Source: an uncultured Pelagibacteraceae bacterium | GTDB taxonomy: Bacteria; Pseudomonadota; Alphaproteobacteria; Pelagibacterales; Pelagibacteraceae | Length of the DNA stretch: 42,251 bases | Reading direction: 5' to 3' | NCBI GenBank assembly: GCA_902632515.1 | Contig: CACPDA010000006.1 | Location: 1-42,251, forward strand | Part shown: one piece after another, positions 35,880-42,251 of the stretch | Position numbering within the stretch: position 1 is the stretch's first letter | Layout: each line of letters opens with the position of its first letter | Position numbers and translations under genes: made by a program | Notes under the pieces: generated by a model | Told to the model about the DNA's origin: nothing | Database searches by the model: none | What the model saw: only the letters and a program-made list of their open reading frames with translations

Positions 35880-37580
35880 ATGGAAATAAATGAGAAAATT
35901 GGTTTAAAAATAAGGCGTTTTAGAAAAAAACTTGGTCTTCAAGCAAAAAAATTAGCAGAACAGTTGTCAATATCACCAAGTTACCTAAATCTTATAGAGG
36001 CTGGAAAAAGGAATATAGACGCTGATCTCTTATTAAAAATTTGCCAAGAGTTAAGAATAGAATTATCTGATCTAAGGAGTGAAAACGAGATTAATCTTAA
36101 TAATTCAAAACTTGCAATCTCTAAGTTTTCTAAAGGAAAAAATATTAATAAGTTAGATCTTAAAATTGGCCCAAAAATAAAAGCATTTAGAAGACAATTA
36201 GGTCTCCAAGCAAATAAATTTGCAGAACAATTAAATATATCACCCAGTTATCTAAATTTAATTGAAAGCAATAAGAGAAAAATTGATGGAGATTTATTAA
36301 TAAAGATAAGTAAAGAATTAAGAGTTGATCTTTCAGATCTCACAAGCAAGAGTGATATTAATTTAGAAAATGATATCTCAGAACTTCTAGATGATCAATT
36401 ATTTGAAGATTTAGATATATTAGGTCCAGAGGTGAAAGATTTAGTAAATACAAATCCAAAGATTGCCAAAGCATTAATCAAATTAGGAGATAATTATAAA
36501 CAAAAAGATCATGAAATAATAAATAAAGTTGAAAACATTTCTGGAAAAATAATTGATAGTAGAAAAACATCTTTCCCAGGGGAGGTTATCTCAGATTTTC
36601 TTCAAGAAAATAAAAATTATTTTCCAAAACTAGAGGATTTCGCTAATTCAATTTTTGAAAAAGTTCAAAAAAATAACAGAACAAGATATATAGCCTTGTG
36701 TGATTTTTTACAAAAAGAATATTCTATAACAGTAAGAGATATAATACCTGAGGAAAAAAAACCTTTTTCTAAAGTTTACGATAAGAAAAAAAAAGAACTT
36801 TTACTAAGTGATTATAACTCGCTAGAAACAAAGAAACTTCACGCGGCTGCACAAATTGCACAAGAGGGAGCTATTAAAATTATAAATGATTATTTATCAA
36901 AATTTAAATTTCCTTCAGAGGAGTCAAAAAGATTAACCCAAGTTGCTTTATTAAACTATTGTGGTGCAGCTATACTTATGCCCTACAAACTTTTTCACTC
37001 AGAATGTAAAAAACTAAAATATGATTTACAATTATTACAAAATACTTTTGCAACCTCATTTGAACAAGTTGCACATAGAGTAACATGTTTACAAGATGCA
37101 AAATTACCAGGTATTCCTTTTCATTTTTTAAGAGTTGATATGGCAGGAAATATTTCAAAAAGATTTTCTTTATCGGGTATAGAAATACCTAGATATGGAG
37201 GAGCATGCCCAAGATGGAACGTTTATTCGGCTTTTACTAGACCAGGAGTTATTCAAGCGGCTGTAAGCAAGATGACAAATGGAGAAAAATACGTTTGCAT
37301 TGCAAGAACTGTAGAAAAAGGAGTAGGAAGATACGGACAATCAAAAAGTATTCTTTCAATTGGATTAGGATGCGAGGCAAAATATGCAAAAGAGTTTGTT
37401 TATACTGAAAATTTAGATATTTCAGATAAAAAAACTGAAATTCCAATAGGGGTATCATGCAGAACATGTGACAGATTAGATTGTTCTCAAAGAGCTTTTC
37501 CACCATTACATAAAAAGTTTGATGTTGATATAAATACGAGAGGTGTCTCAGTTTACGTTAACGATAATAGAGCTAAGTAA
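35880..37580 (+). CDS. XRE-family, RamB/ScfR-like regulator with duplicated HTH domain
   Basis: A 566-residue regulator related to RamB and short-chain fatty acyl regulators (XRE HTH, degenerate IrrE-like domain, DUF2083). Usual relatives have one HTH; here two lie in tandem, residues 7-67 and 96-156, with 43 of 61 positions identical by my count. The metallopeptidase-like region (LHAAAQIAQEGA) lacks the HExxH motif, so it is likely a ligand-sensing domain. The C-terminal domain holds GGACPRWNVYSAF and a C-x2-C-x4-C motif (C527, C530, C535). It is divergent from aceA and preceded by six operator-like boxes, suggesting autoregulation and control of the glyoxylate bypass by acyl-CoA or acetate status. 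Confidence 0.88.
   Translation: MEINEKIGLKIRRFRKKLGLQAKKLAEQLSISPSYLNLIEAGKRNIDADLLLKICQELRIELSDLRSENEINLNNSKLAISKFSKGKNINKLDLKIGPKIKAFRRQLGLQANKFAEQLNISPSYLNLIESNKRKIDGDLLIKISKELRVDLSDLTSKSDINLENDISELLDDQLFEDLDILGPEVKDLVNTNPKIAKALIKLGDNYKQKDHEIINKVENISGKIIDSRKTSFPGEVISDFLQENKNYFPKLEDFANSIFEKVQKNNRTRYIALCDFLQKEYSITVRDIIPEEKKPFSKVYDKKKKELLLSDYNSLETKKLHAAAQIAQEGAIKIINDYLSKFKFPSEESKRLTQVALLNYCGAAILMPYKLFHSECKKLKYDLQLLQNTFATSFEQVAHRVTCLQDAKLPGIPFHFLRVDMAGNISKRFSLSGIEIPRYGGACPRWNVYSAFTRPGVIQAAVSKMTNGEKYVCIARTVEKGVGRYGQSKSILSIGLGCEAKYAKEFVYTENLDISDKKTEIPIGVSCRTCDRLDCSQRAFPPLHKKFDVDINTRGVSVYVNDNRAK
35898..36347 (+). repeat. Intragenic duplication of the HTH coding segment
   Basis: Two copies of a 183-bp segment, 35898-36080 and 36165-36347, encode the two HTH domains. 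They are offset by 267 bp (89 codons) and separated by a linker coding for a lysine- and asparagine-rich stretch. The encoded segments share about 70 percent identity by eye, and stretches of DNA such as GGTCTCCAAGCAAA remain close to the other copy. Confidence 0.8.
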
Positions 37581-37587
37581 TTAAATT

Positions 37588-37752
37588 ATGATAAAATTTA
37601 TAATACCCGCCGTAATTATATTTTTGATTGTTCTTTTTTGGGAAAAAATTAGTCAAGTAGTATTCGAGAGATTCAATATTAAAATTAATTATATTGGAAT
37701 AATAATTCTTATTTTAATTTTAATTGCTATTCTAATATTATTATATTTCTAA
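37588..37752 (+). CDS. Small two-helix membrane protein, unknown
   Basis: A 54-residue ORF of 8 bp after the regulator stop. It reads as two hydrophobic helices, FIIPAVIIFLIVLFW and YIGIIILILILIAILILLY, joined by a short polar loop (EKISQVVFERFNIKIN). The product is a hairpin inner-membrane protein with no recognised family. It ends 4 bp before the next gene, so it is likely to be translated with it. AT-rich DNA favours Ile and Leu codons by chance, so confidence is moderate. Confidence 0.55.
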   Translation: MIKFIIPAVIIFLIVLFWEKISQVVFERFNIKINYIGIIILILILIAILILLYF

Positions 37753-37756
37753 TTGC

Positions 37757-38380
37757 ATGATTGATATAGAATTAAAAAAAAAATTAAGACCGAGAATTAA
37801 AGCAAGATTAAGAAAAATAGGTCTAAAAACAAAATTAAGACCTAGGATTGGTGCTAGATTAAAAAAAAACAAACAAATTATAAATAAGAATATTGATAAT
37901 TTTTTTGATTGGATAAAAGGAGCAGAACTAATTGAACTTAAAGAATGCAATGTAAATGAAGACCCAGTAAGGCCTGAACTTGATAATGTTTTTAGGAGAA
38001 GTTATGGAAGAAAGATTTATGGTGTAAAATATATGAGTGAAATACATGCAGTTATGTGTTTTGCATATACAAATAAAGTTCCAAAAAATGTTAATGAATT
38101 GGACAAGCTTAGTCATGATGCTTTTTTACAAAGCGCTCAGAGAGACCAAAATGTTGGTCAAATAGCAATAGCTTATACCGTGTGGTCAAAAAAAAAGGGT
38201 GGTGGTAAATTGATTGTTAAAGAAGTTTTTAAAAAAATTAAAAAATCAAATCATTTAAATAGACTGGTCACGTTGTCACCTCTAACAGAAATGGCTACAC
38301 GTTTTCATACTAAGAATGGAGCTAAATTAATCCAAGTAAATGATACAACTCAGAATTTTGAATATATAGTAACAAAATAA
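37757..38380 (+). CDS. GNAT-like protein with a basic repeated N-terminus
   Basis: A 207-residue protein. Residues 1-40 are very basic, with 17 Lys/Arg, and include two copies of an 11-residue unit (LRPRIKARLRK at 10-20 and LRPRIGARLKK at 27-37). The C-terminal 100 residues look like a degenerate GNAT acetyltransferase: a strand (GQIAIAYTVWS), a P-loop-like KKGGGKLIVKEVFKKI, and LSPLTEMATRFHTKNGAKLI. It lacks a clear full GNAT signature, so this is only fold-level inference. The basic tail could bind nucleic acid or ribosome. Confidence 0.6.
   Translation: MIDIELKKKLRPRIKARLRKIGLKTKLRPRIGARLKKNKQIINKNIDNFFDWIKGAELIELKECNVNEDPVRPELDNVFRRSYGRKIYGVKYMSEIHAVMCFAYTNKVPKNVNELDKLSHDAFLQSAQRDQNVGQIAIAYTVWSKKKGGGKLIVKEVFKKIKKSNHLNRLVTLSPLTEMATRFHTKNGAKLIQVNDTTQNFEYIVTK
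37784..37867 (+). repeat. Two-copy 33-bp direct repeat in the GNAT-like gene
   Basis: Units at 37784-37816 and 37835-37867 encode the two basic 11-residue repeats, 51 bp apart start to start. The DNA copies share the AAATTAAGACC core but have diverged at silent positions. Confidence 0.65.
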
Positions 38381-38395
38381 ATCAGATTCGTTTAA

Positions 38396-38944
38396 ATGAA
38401 AAAAATATTTGTTATCTTAGTTTCAATACTTTTTAGTACAAACTTTTTATATGCTGAGGATAGAGACTCACAGTTAAACAAATTATTTAATAAATTAAAA
38501 AATGAAAATCAAAGTTTGAGTTATAAAATTGAACAAAAAATTTGGAAAATTTGGGACACTCACCCTAATAGTAATGAATTGACTTCCATGTTAGCTATTG
38601 GGTCAGATTTTGTAAATAACAATCAATATCCAAAGGCTGTAGAGATTTTTACAGAAGTAATAGATTTGGATCCAAGCTGGGCAGAAGCTTGGAATAAAAG
38701 AGCTACAGTTTTATATATGATGGGTGAATTTGAAAAGTCTCAAAATGATATAGATGAAGTTTTAAAACTAGAAAAAAGACATTTTGGTGCTTTAGCTGGC
38801 CAAGGTCTCGTAAATATAAAACTTCAAAATTATGAAAAAGCTTTAAGGAGTTACGAAGAAGCAATAAAAATATACCCTTCTATGAATTCACCAAAAATAA
38901 TGATAAAACAACTGAAAGAGTTAATACAAAAACAATCAATTTAA
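38396..38944 (+). CDS. Secreted TPR-repeat protein
   Basis: A 182-residue protein. The N-terminus KKIFVILVSILFSTNFLYAEDRD is a Sec signal peptide with a likely cut after LYA, so it acts in the periplasm. Three TPR-type repeats follow from about residue 62 to 165, seen in NNNQYPKAVEIFTEVIDLDP, GEFEKSQNDIDEVLKLEKRH and LQNYEKALRSYEEAIKIYP. It abuts the RseP-like protease gene, so it might be an adaptor for it, but that is speculation. Confidence 0.8.
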   Translation: MKKIFVILVSILFSTNFLYAEDRDSQLNKLFNKLKNENQSLSYKIEQKIWKIWDTHPNSNELTSMLAIGSDFVNNNQYPKAVEIFTEVIDLDPSWAEAWNKRATVLYMMGEFEKSQNDIDEVLKLEKRHFGALAGQGLVNIKLQNYEKALRSYEEAIKIYPSMNSPKIMIKQLKELIQKQSI

Positions 38945-40057
38945 ATGCTTAGTTATCTAATTCCTTTTATAATACTAATCTTAATTGTTGTTTTTATTCA
39001 TGAATATGGTCATTACTACTTTGCAAAAAAATATGGTGTTGGTGTAACTGATTTTTCAATTGGTTTTGGTCAGGAAATTTTTGGATGGAATGATAAATCT
39101 GGTACAAGATGGAAAATTTGCTGGATACCACTAGGTGGATATGTTAAGTTTTATGGAGATCGAAATGTTTTTTCTCAGGCTGATCAAGAAAAAATTATAC
39201 AAAAATATAATGAAGCAGATAGAAATAAATTATTTGTCTTAAAGCCTTTATACCAAAGAGTTTTAATTGTTTTTGGTGGGCCACTAGCAAATTTTTTGTT
39301 GGCTTTGGTAATTTTTTTTTCAATTTATACTTTTATAGGTAAAGATTTTACTCCAGCTGTCATTAATGAAGTTCAAAAAGATAGCCCAGCAATGATAGGT
39401 GGACTTAAAAAAGATGACATAATTTTAGAAATCGATGGAAATACAGTTAAAAGTATTATGGATGTTTCTAAATATATCACTATGTCTTTGGATGAAATTA
39501 TAGACTTTAAAGTAAAACGTTCTTATGATGAATTAATTTTAAAAATAAAACCAGATTTAGTTCCCAGTGAGGATAATTTAGGAAATAAAATTAATAAAAG
39601 AATAGTTGGAATTAAACTTGGTGCTTATAATAATGAAATTAACCATGTAAAATTAGGACCTGCTCAAGCAATTTATCATGCAAGTCATGAAGTTTATTAC
39701 GTGACTATTTCATCTTTAAAATATATTGGTGGAATGATTGTAGGTAAGGCGGATACTTCTCAATTGGGTGGACCAATTAGAATTGCTAAAATCTCAGGTC
39801 AAGTTGCAGAATTTGGTTTGTTGGCTTTTGTGAGTATGATGGCTTACATTTCAATAAGTTTGGGATTGATTAATTTATTTCCCATTCCAATGCTAGATGG
39901 AGGTCATCTAATGTTCTACGCATTTGAAAAGATTTTAGGTCGTCCATTATCTCAAAAAACTCAAGAAGGTTTTTTTCGAATCGGTTTGTTTTTATTGTTA
40001 TCACTAATGTTTTTTACGACTTTTAATGACCTTAAAGACCTTGGTTTATTGAGATAA
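38945..40057 (+). CDS. rseP: RseP-like site-2 intramembrane metalloprotease
   Basis: A 370-residue membrane protease. The zinc site HEYGH lies in the first helix (H19, E20, H23), the third ligand Asp is D318 in PIPMLDGGH, and a PDZ domain spans about 135-205 (INEVQKDSPAMIGGLKKDDIILEIDG). VIIGGPLANF-like VFGGPLANFLLAL is also present. In E. coli such proteases trim anti-sigma factors and signal peptide remnants. It is not next to dxr or bamA here, the common location, but follows the TPR gene directly. Confidence 0.93.
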   Translation: MLSYLIPFIILILIVVFIHEYGHYYFAKKYGVGVTDFSIGFGQEIFGWNDKSGTRWKICWIPLGGYVKFYGDRNVFSQADQEKIIQKYNEADRNKLFVLKPLYQRVLIVFGGPLANFLLALVIFFSIYTFIGKDFTPAVINEVQKDSPAMIGGLKKDDIILEIDGNTVKSIMDVSKYITMSLDEIIDFKVKRSYDELILKIKPDLVPSEDNLGNKINKRIVGIKLGAYNNEINHVKLGPAQAIYHASHEVYYVTISSLKYIGGMIVGKADTSQLGGPIRIAKISGQVAEFGLLAFVSMMAYISISLGLINLFPIPMLDGGHLMFYAFEKILGRPLSQKTQEGFFRIGLFLLLSLMFFTTFNDLKDLGLLR

Positions 40058-40077
40058 TTCAAATGATTGAAATCTAA

Positions 40078-40113
40078 AAAAAGTGAGTAAAATCAACATT
40101 TTTTTCACTTTTT
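40078..40113 (+). terminator. Possible weak terminator after rseP
   Basis: AAAAAGTGA and TCACTTTTT form a 9-bp AT-rich stem around an 18-base loop. The loop is long and the stem is weak, so it may only slow polymerase. Confidence 0.3.
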
Positions 40114-40215
40114 CACAATATGTTGTGTATAACTTTTTTTTATATACTAAAAAAAGTCTTGATTTATCAGTACTTTTGATAAAAATGGAAATAACCTAAT
40201 AAAACCGGAGCTAAA

Positions 40216-40491
40216 ATGAATAAAAAACAATTAGTAGTCAAGCTTTCAGGGGCTTTAAATTTAAGTAAAGCTGATGCTGAAAGAACTTTTGACACAATTA
40301 CCAACACTATTCTTGATGCTTTAAAAGCTGATGATTCAGTTAAAATAGCTGGATTTGGAACTTATAAAGTGGCTAAGAGAAAAGCTAGAGTTGGAAGAAA
40401 TCCTAGAACTGGAGAGCAGATACAAATTGCTGCTTCTCAAAAGGTTAAATTCTTACCTGCAAAAGCTTTAAAAGAAGTATTCAATAGATAA
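40216..40491 (+). CDS. hup: HU-family DNA-binding protein
   Basis: A 91-residue histone-like protein that bends DNA without strong sequence preference. MNKKQLVVKLSGALNLSKADA is the usual start and GFGTYKVAKRKARVGRNPRTG contains the beta-arm with the conserved RNPxTG tip. A Shine-Dalgarno sequence (CGGAG) lies 7 bases ahead. It is monocistronic: a 158-bp AT-rich upstream region and a strong terminator frame it. Whether it is HU-alpha, HU-beta or an IHF subunit cannot be fixed; HU is favoured by sequence. Confidence 0.95.
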   Translation: MNKKQLVVKLSGALNLSKADAERTFDTITNTILDALKADDSVKIAGFGTYKVAKRKARVGRNPRTGEQIQIAASQKVKFLPAKALKEVFNR

Positions 40492-40500
40492 TATTTTCTT

Positions 40501-40536
40501 AACAGCCTTAATGTATAAAAATGCATTAAGGCTGTT
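40501..40536 (+). terminator. Hairpin terminator after hup
   Basis: AACAGCCTTAATG and CATTAAGGCTGTT make a perfect 13-bp stem with a 10-base loop, ending with TTTC. The T tract is short but the stem is long, and it lies 10 bp after the stop codon. Confidence 0.75.
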
Positions 40537-40607
40537 TCTATATGCAAAAACTGCATACCCAATTTTCTTAATCAACGTTAGTTTTTAAAATTTTTAAAAA
40601 TATAAAC

Positions 40608-40625
40608 CCCTACTGAAAAGGGAGG
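40608..40625 (+). promoter_or_regulatory. Strong ribosome binding site of amt within a small hairpin
   Basis: AAGGGAGG (40618-40625) is one of the strongest Shine-Dalgarno sequences in the window, 5 bases before the amt ATG. CCCT at 40608-40611 can pair with AGGG at 40619-40622 around a 7-base loop and so partly cover it. The pairing is only 4 bp, so any control is speculative. Confidence 0.4.
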
Positions 40626-40630
40626 TCTTA

Positions 40631-41932
40631 ATGACAAAATTATTAAAAAAAATAAGCGCACCACTTATTAGTTTAATTTTTTTATTAAACATGAGCAGTG
40701 CAGGTATGGCGGAAACAACTGTTTCTGATGAAGTAGGGTTTATTTTTAATACTTTACTATTTTTAATTTGTGGATTCTTAGTTATGTTTATGGCTGCAGG
40801 ATTTGCAATGTTAGAATCGGGCATGGTTACATCTAAAAGTGTATCTGTAATCTGTGCAAAAAATATAGGATTATTTTCAATTGCAGGAATAATGTTCTGG
40901 TTAGTAGGTTATAACTTAGCTTATGGTATTCCAGAAGGTGGATATATAGGAAAATTCATACCATGGTCGGATGCAAGTGCTGTAGACACTGGTTATACGG
41001 ATGGTTCCGATTGGTACTTTCAGATGGTATTTTGTGCAACGACAGTATCTATCGTATCAGGAGCAATGGCTGAAAGAATTAAATTATGGCCATTCTTTTT
41101 ATTCGCTGCAATTCTTTCAGGAATTATTTATCCAATCGTAATGGGTTGGCAGTGGGGTGGAGGCTGGTTAGCAGAGTTGGGATTTTCTGATTTTGCCGGT
41201 TCAACTCTTGTTCACTCGACTGGTGGTGCTGCTGCTTTAGCTGGTGCTATTATTATTGGTCCTAGACTTGGAAGATTTACTAAGTCTGGAGCTCCAGCTC
41301 CACTAAAACCATTTGCAGCTTCTTCAATTCCATTGGTAACAATTGGAGTATTCATTTTATGGTTAGGTTGGTTTGGTTTCAATGGTGGTTCACAATTAGC
41401 TATGGGAACTGCTGCTGATGCAATTGCTGTATCAACTATTTTCATTAATACATTTTTAGCTGGTGCTGGTGGTGTGATGGGTGCAGCTATTATAACTAGA
41501 TTACATTTTGGTAAAACAGATGTAATTCAAATGCTGAATGGATGTATTGGTGGTTTAGTATCTATTACAGCAGAACCTTTAATGCCATCACCTTTAGCAG
41601 CAATTTTAATTGGTGCAGTAGGTGGTTTAATCGTGGTTTATGGTACAAAACTATTATTTTCACTACAAATTGATGATGTAGTAGGTGCGGTACCAGCACA
41701 CTTGTTTGCAGGTATCTGGGGAACATTGGTTGTGCCAATTACAAACACAGATGTAGCTTTTAGTGCGCAGCTGATTGGAGTTTTATCAGTGAACTTTTTT
41801 GTGTTCTTCGTGGCTTATATTTTATTTAGTACTATGAAAGTTACAGTCGGTCTTAGATTAAGTAAAGAAGGTGAATCTAAAGGTACTGACGTTACTGAAA
41901 CAGGCGTAATTGCTTACGCAATAAGAGACTAA
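40631..41932 (+). CDS. amt: Ammonium transporter
   Basis: A 433-residue Amt/MEP channel of the inner membrane with 11 helices after a cleavable signal peptide (about 28 residues ending GMA). AERIKLWPFFLF, the first pore His in TLVHSTGGAAALAG, GFNGGSQLA and the second pore His in VGAVPAHLFAGIWGTL are all present. It supplies ammonium to glutamine synthetase (glnA at 10074). No glnK is next to it on either side, unlike the usual glnK-amtB pair. It ends 5 bp before the structured element that follows. Confidence 0.97.
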   Translation: MTKLLKKISAPLISLIFLLNMSSAGMAETTVSDEVGFIFNTLLFLICGFLVMFMAAGFAMLESGMVTSKSVSVICAKNIGLFSIAGIMFWLVGYNLAYGIPEGGYIGKFIPWSDASAVDTGYTDGSDWYFQMVFCATTVSIVSGAMAERIKLWPFFLFAAILSGIIYPIVMGWQWGGGWLAELGFSDFAGSTLVHSTGGAAALAGAIIIGPRLGRFTKSGAPAPLKPFAASSIPLVTIGVFILWLGWFGFNGGSQLAMGTAADAIAVSTIFINTFLAGAGGVMGAAIITRLHFGKTDVIQMLNGCIGGLVSITAEPLMPSPLAAILIGAVGGLIVVYGTKLLFSLQIDDVVGAVPAHLFAGIWGTLVVPITNTDVAFSAQLIGVLSVNFFVFFVAYILFSTMKVTVGLRLSKEGESKGTDVTETGVIAYAIRD

Positions 41933-41950
41933 TTGCATGCAATAAAGGGG

Positions 41951-41996
41951 TTCTTCGCTCTCTGTGTACGCAGATTACTCATCGGAGAGCCCCTTA
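41951..41996. ncRNA. Structured intergenic element downstream of amt, unclassified
   Basis: AAGGGG and CCCCTT pair as an outer stem, CTCTC and GAGAG as an inner stem, with a bulge of TTCTTCG on the 5' side and a loop of about 22 bases that contains a further small stem (CTGT with GCAG). GC content is well above the flanking DNA. It lies 14 bp after amt and about 40 bp before the terminator, so it is part of the amt 3' region or a small RNA. It does not match a riboswitch I know. Confidence 0.45.
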
Positions 41997-42035
41997 AAAT
42001 AAAATAACATTACTTCCTCTAAGTTAGTTATGAAA

Positions 42036-42251
42036 TTAAAGCCCCGCTCCATGGGGCTTTTTTTTATTTTTTAGATTGTTAACGATATATTCAAATACAT
42101 CTTTTGTTTTAAGTTTTTTCATTCCTTCACGATTTCTATTCCAGACATTATCCACATAATCTATTGGGGTAATAGGGTTTATTTTACTATTTGTAAGCTC
42201 GCTAACAGGATCATTGGCGATTAGTCCAAATGTTTTTACATCGAGTGCAGC
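42036..42251 (-). CDS. 3' end of an unrecognised leftward gene
   Basis: The frame is open from the right edge and stops with TAA at 42036-42038; the other two frames on this strand are closed by stops. The 71 residues include VKTFGLIANDPVSELTN and PITPIDYVDNVWNRNREGM and end in a lysine-rich tail. I do not recognise the family. The last nine or so codons run through the amt terminator hairpin, so the terminator is shared with the coding end of this gene. Confidence 0.6.
   Translation of the reverse strand, partial: AALDVKTFGLIANDPVSELTNSKINPITPIDYVDNVWNRNREGMKKLKTKDVFEYIVNNLKNKKKPHGAGL
42038..42066 (+). terminator. Rho-independent terminator after amt
   Basis: AAAGCCCC and GGGGCTTT form an 8-bp stem with a 7-base loop, followed by a run of T residues on the + strand. 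On the opposite strand the tail is weak (TTTAATTTC), so it mainly serves amt. Confidence 0.88.

Noticed and set aside
41951..41996. Hammerhead-like ribozyme on the minus strand (CCGATGAG and GCGAAG near a pair of stems)
   Set aside because: The required CTGATGA core is altered, and the helices do not join in the hammerhead order with a UH cleavage site.
1..42251. Search for tRNA, rRNA, CRISPR arrays, insertion sequences, integrases and attachment sites
   Set aside because: None were seen by eye; repeats found are limited to the operator array, the HTH duplication and the small basic repeat.

Overview
The window looks like a chromosomal segment of a SAR11-clade alphaproteobacterium (Pelagibacterales). 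It is very AT-rich, uses lysine-, asparagine- and isoleucine-rich proteins, and is packed with genes that overlap or abut by a few bases. A TPP riboswitch sits in front of a sodium:solute symporter, the arrangement known for the SAR11 uptake system for the thiamin pyrimidine precursor HMP. No tRNA, rRNA, insertion sequence, phage gene or CRISPR array was seen. Species cannot be fixed by reading alone.

Layout. 1-3534: the 3' end of an AsmA/YhdP-like envelope protein, tyrS, anmK and an alpha/beta hydrolase. 3618-9835: an IscR-type regulator with its own operator, followed by one tightly packed Fe-S assembly operon (sufB, C, D, S, a SufU-type scaffold, a DUF59 protein and an A-type carrier). 9867-11480: a small possibly leaderless gene and glnA. 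11620-16331: YbaK-like editing protein, EamA permease, then leftward TSUP permease, homocysteine methyltransferase and glycosyltransferase; moaB and a DUF1244 protein follow. 16444-18590: an AldB/ExaC-like aldehyde dehydrogenase with a remarkable basic N-terminal extension, a strong terminator, and a DUF779 protein. 18648-19657: XdhC in two genes. 19631-23885: one leftward operon for molybdenum cofactor synthesis (moaA, moaC, a hotdog thioesterase, moaD, moaE) that runs directly into msrP-msrQ, a molybdoenzyme that repairs oxidised methionine in the periplasm. 23937-30936: GYD protein, then an operon-like run of aldehyde dehydrogenase, FAH-family hydrolase, ppc, CcdA, azoreductase-like flavoprotein and an unknown protein. 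30975-32490: TPP riboswitch and thiV. 32532-34224: YadG/YadH-type ABC exporter.

34278-37580 is the most striking regulatory locus. Isocitrate lyase (aceA), preceded by a 53-codon ORF, is divergent from a RamB/ScfR-like regulator whose DNA-binding domain is duplicated. The shared upstream region holds six copies of the 9-mer ATTTACAA(A/G), including two head-to-tail pairs at exactly 9-bp spacing. 37588-40057 holds a tiny membrane protein, a basic-repeat GNAT-like protein, a TPR lipoprotein-or-secreted protein and an RseP-like protease. 40216-42251 holds HU, an ammonium transporter, a structured intergenic element, a strong terminator and the 3' end of an unrecognised leftward gene.

Taken together the window is mostly core metabolism of a streamlined heterotroph: Fe-S and Mo cofactor supply, nitrogen assimilation (glnA, amt), anaplerosis and glyoxylate bypass (ppc, aceA), and vitamin precursor uptake. 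The novelty lies mostly in regulation, small genes and protein extensions rather than in an obvious new mobile or defence system.
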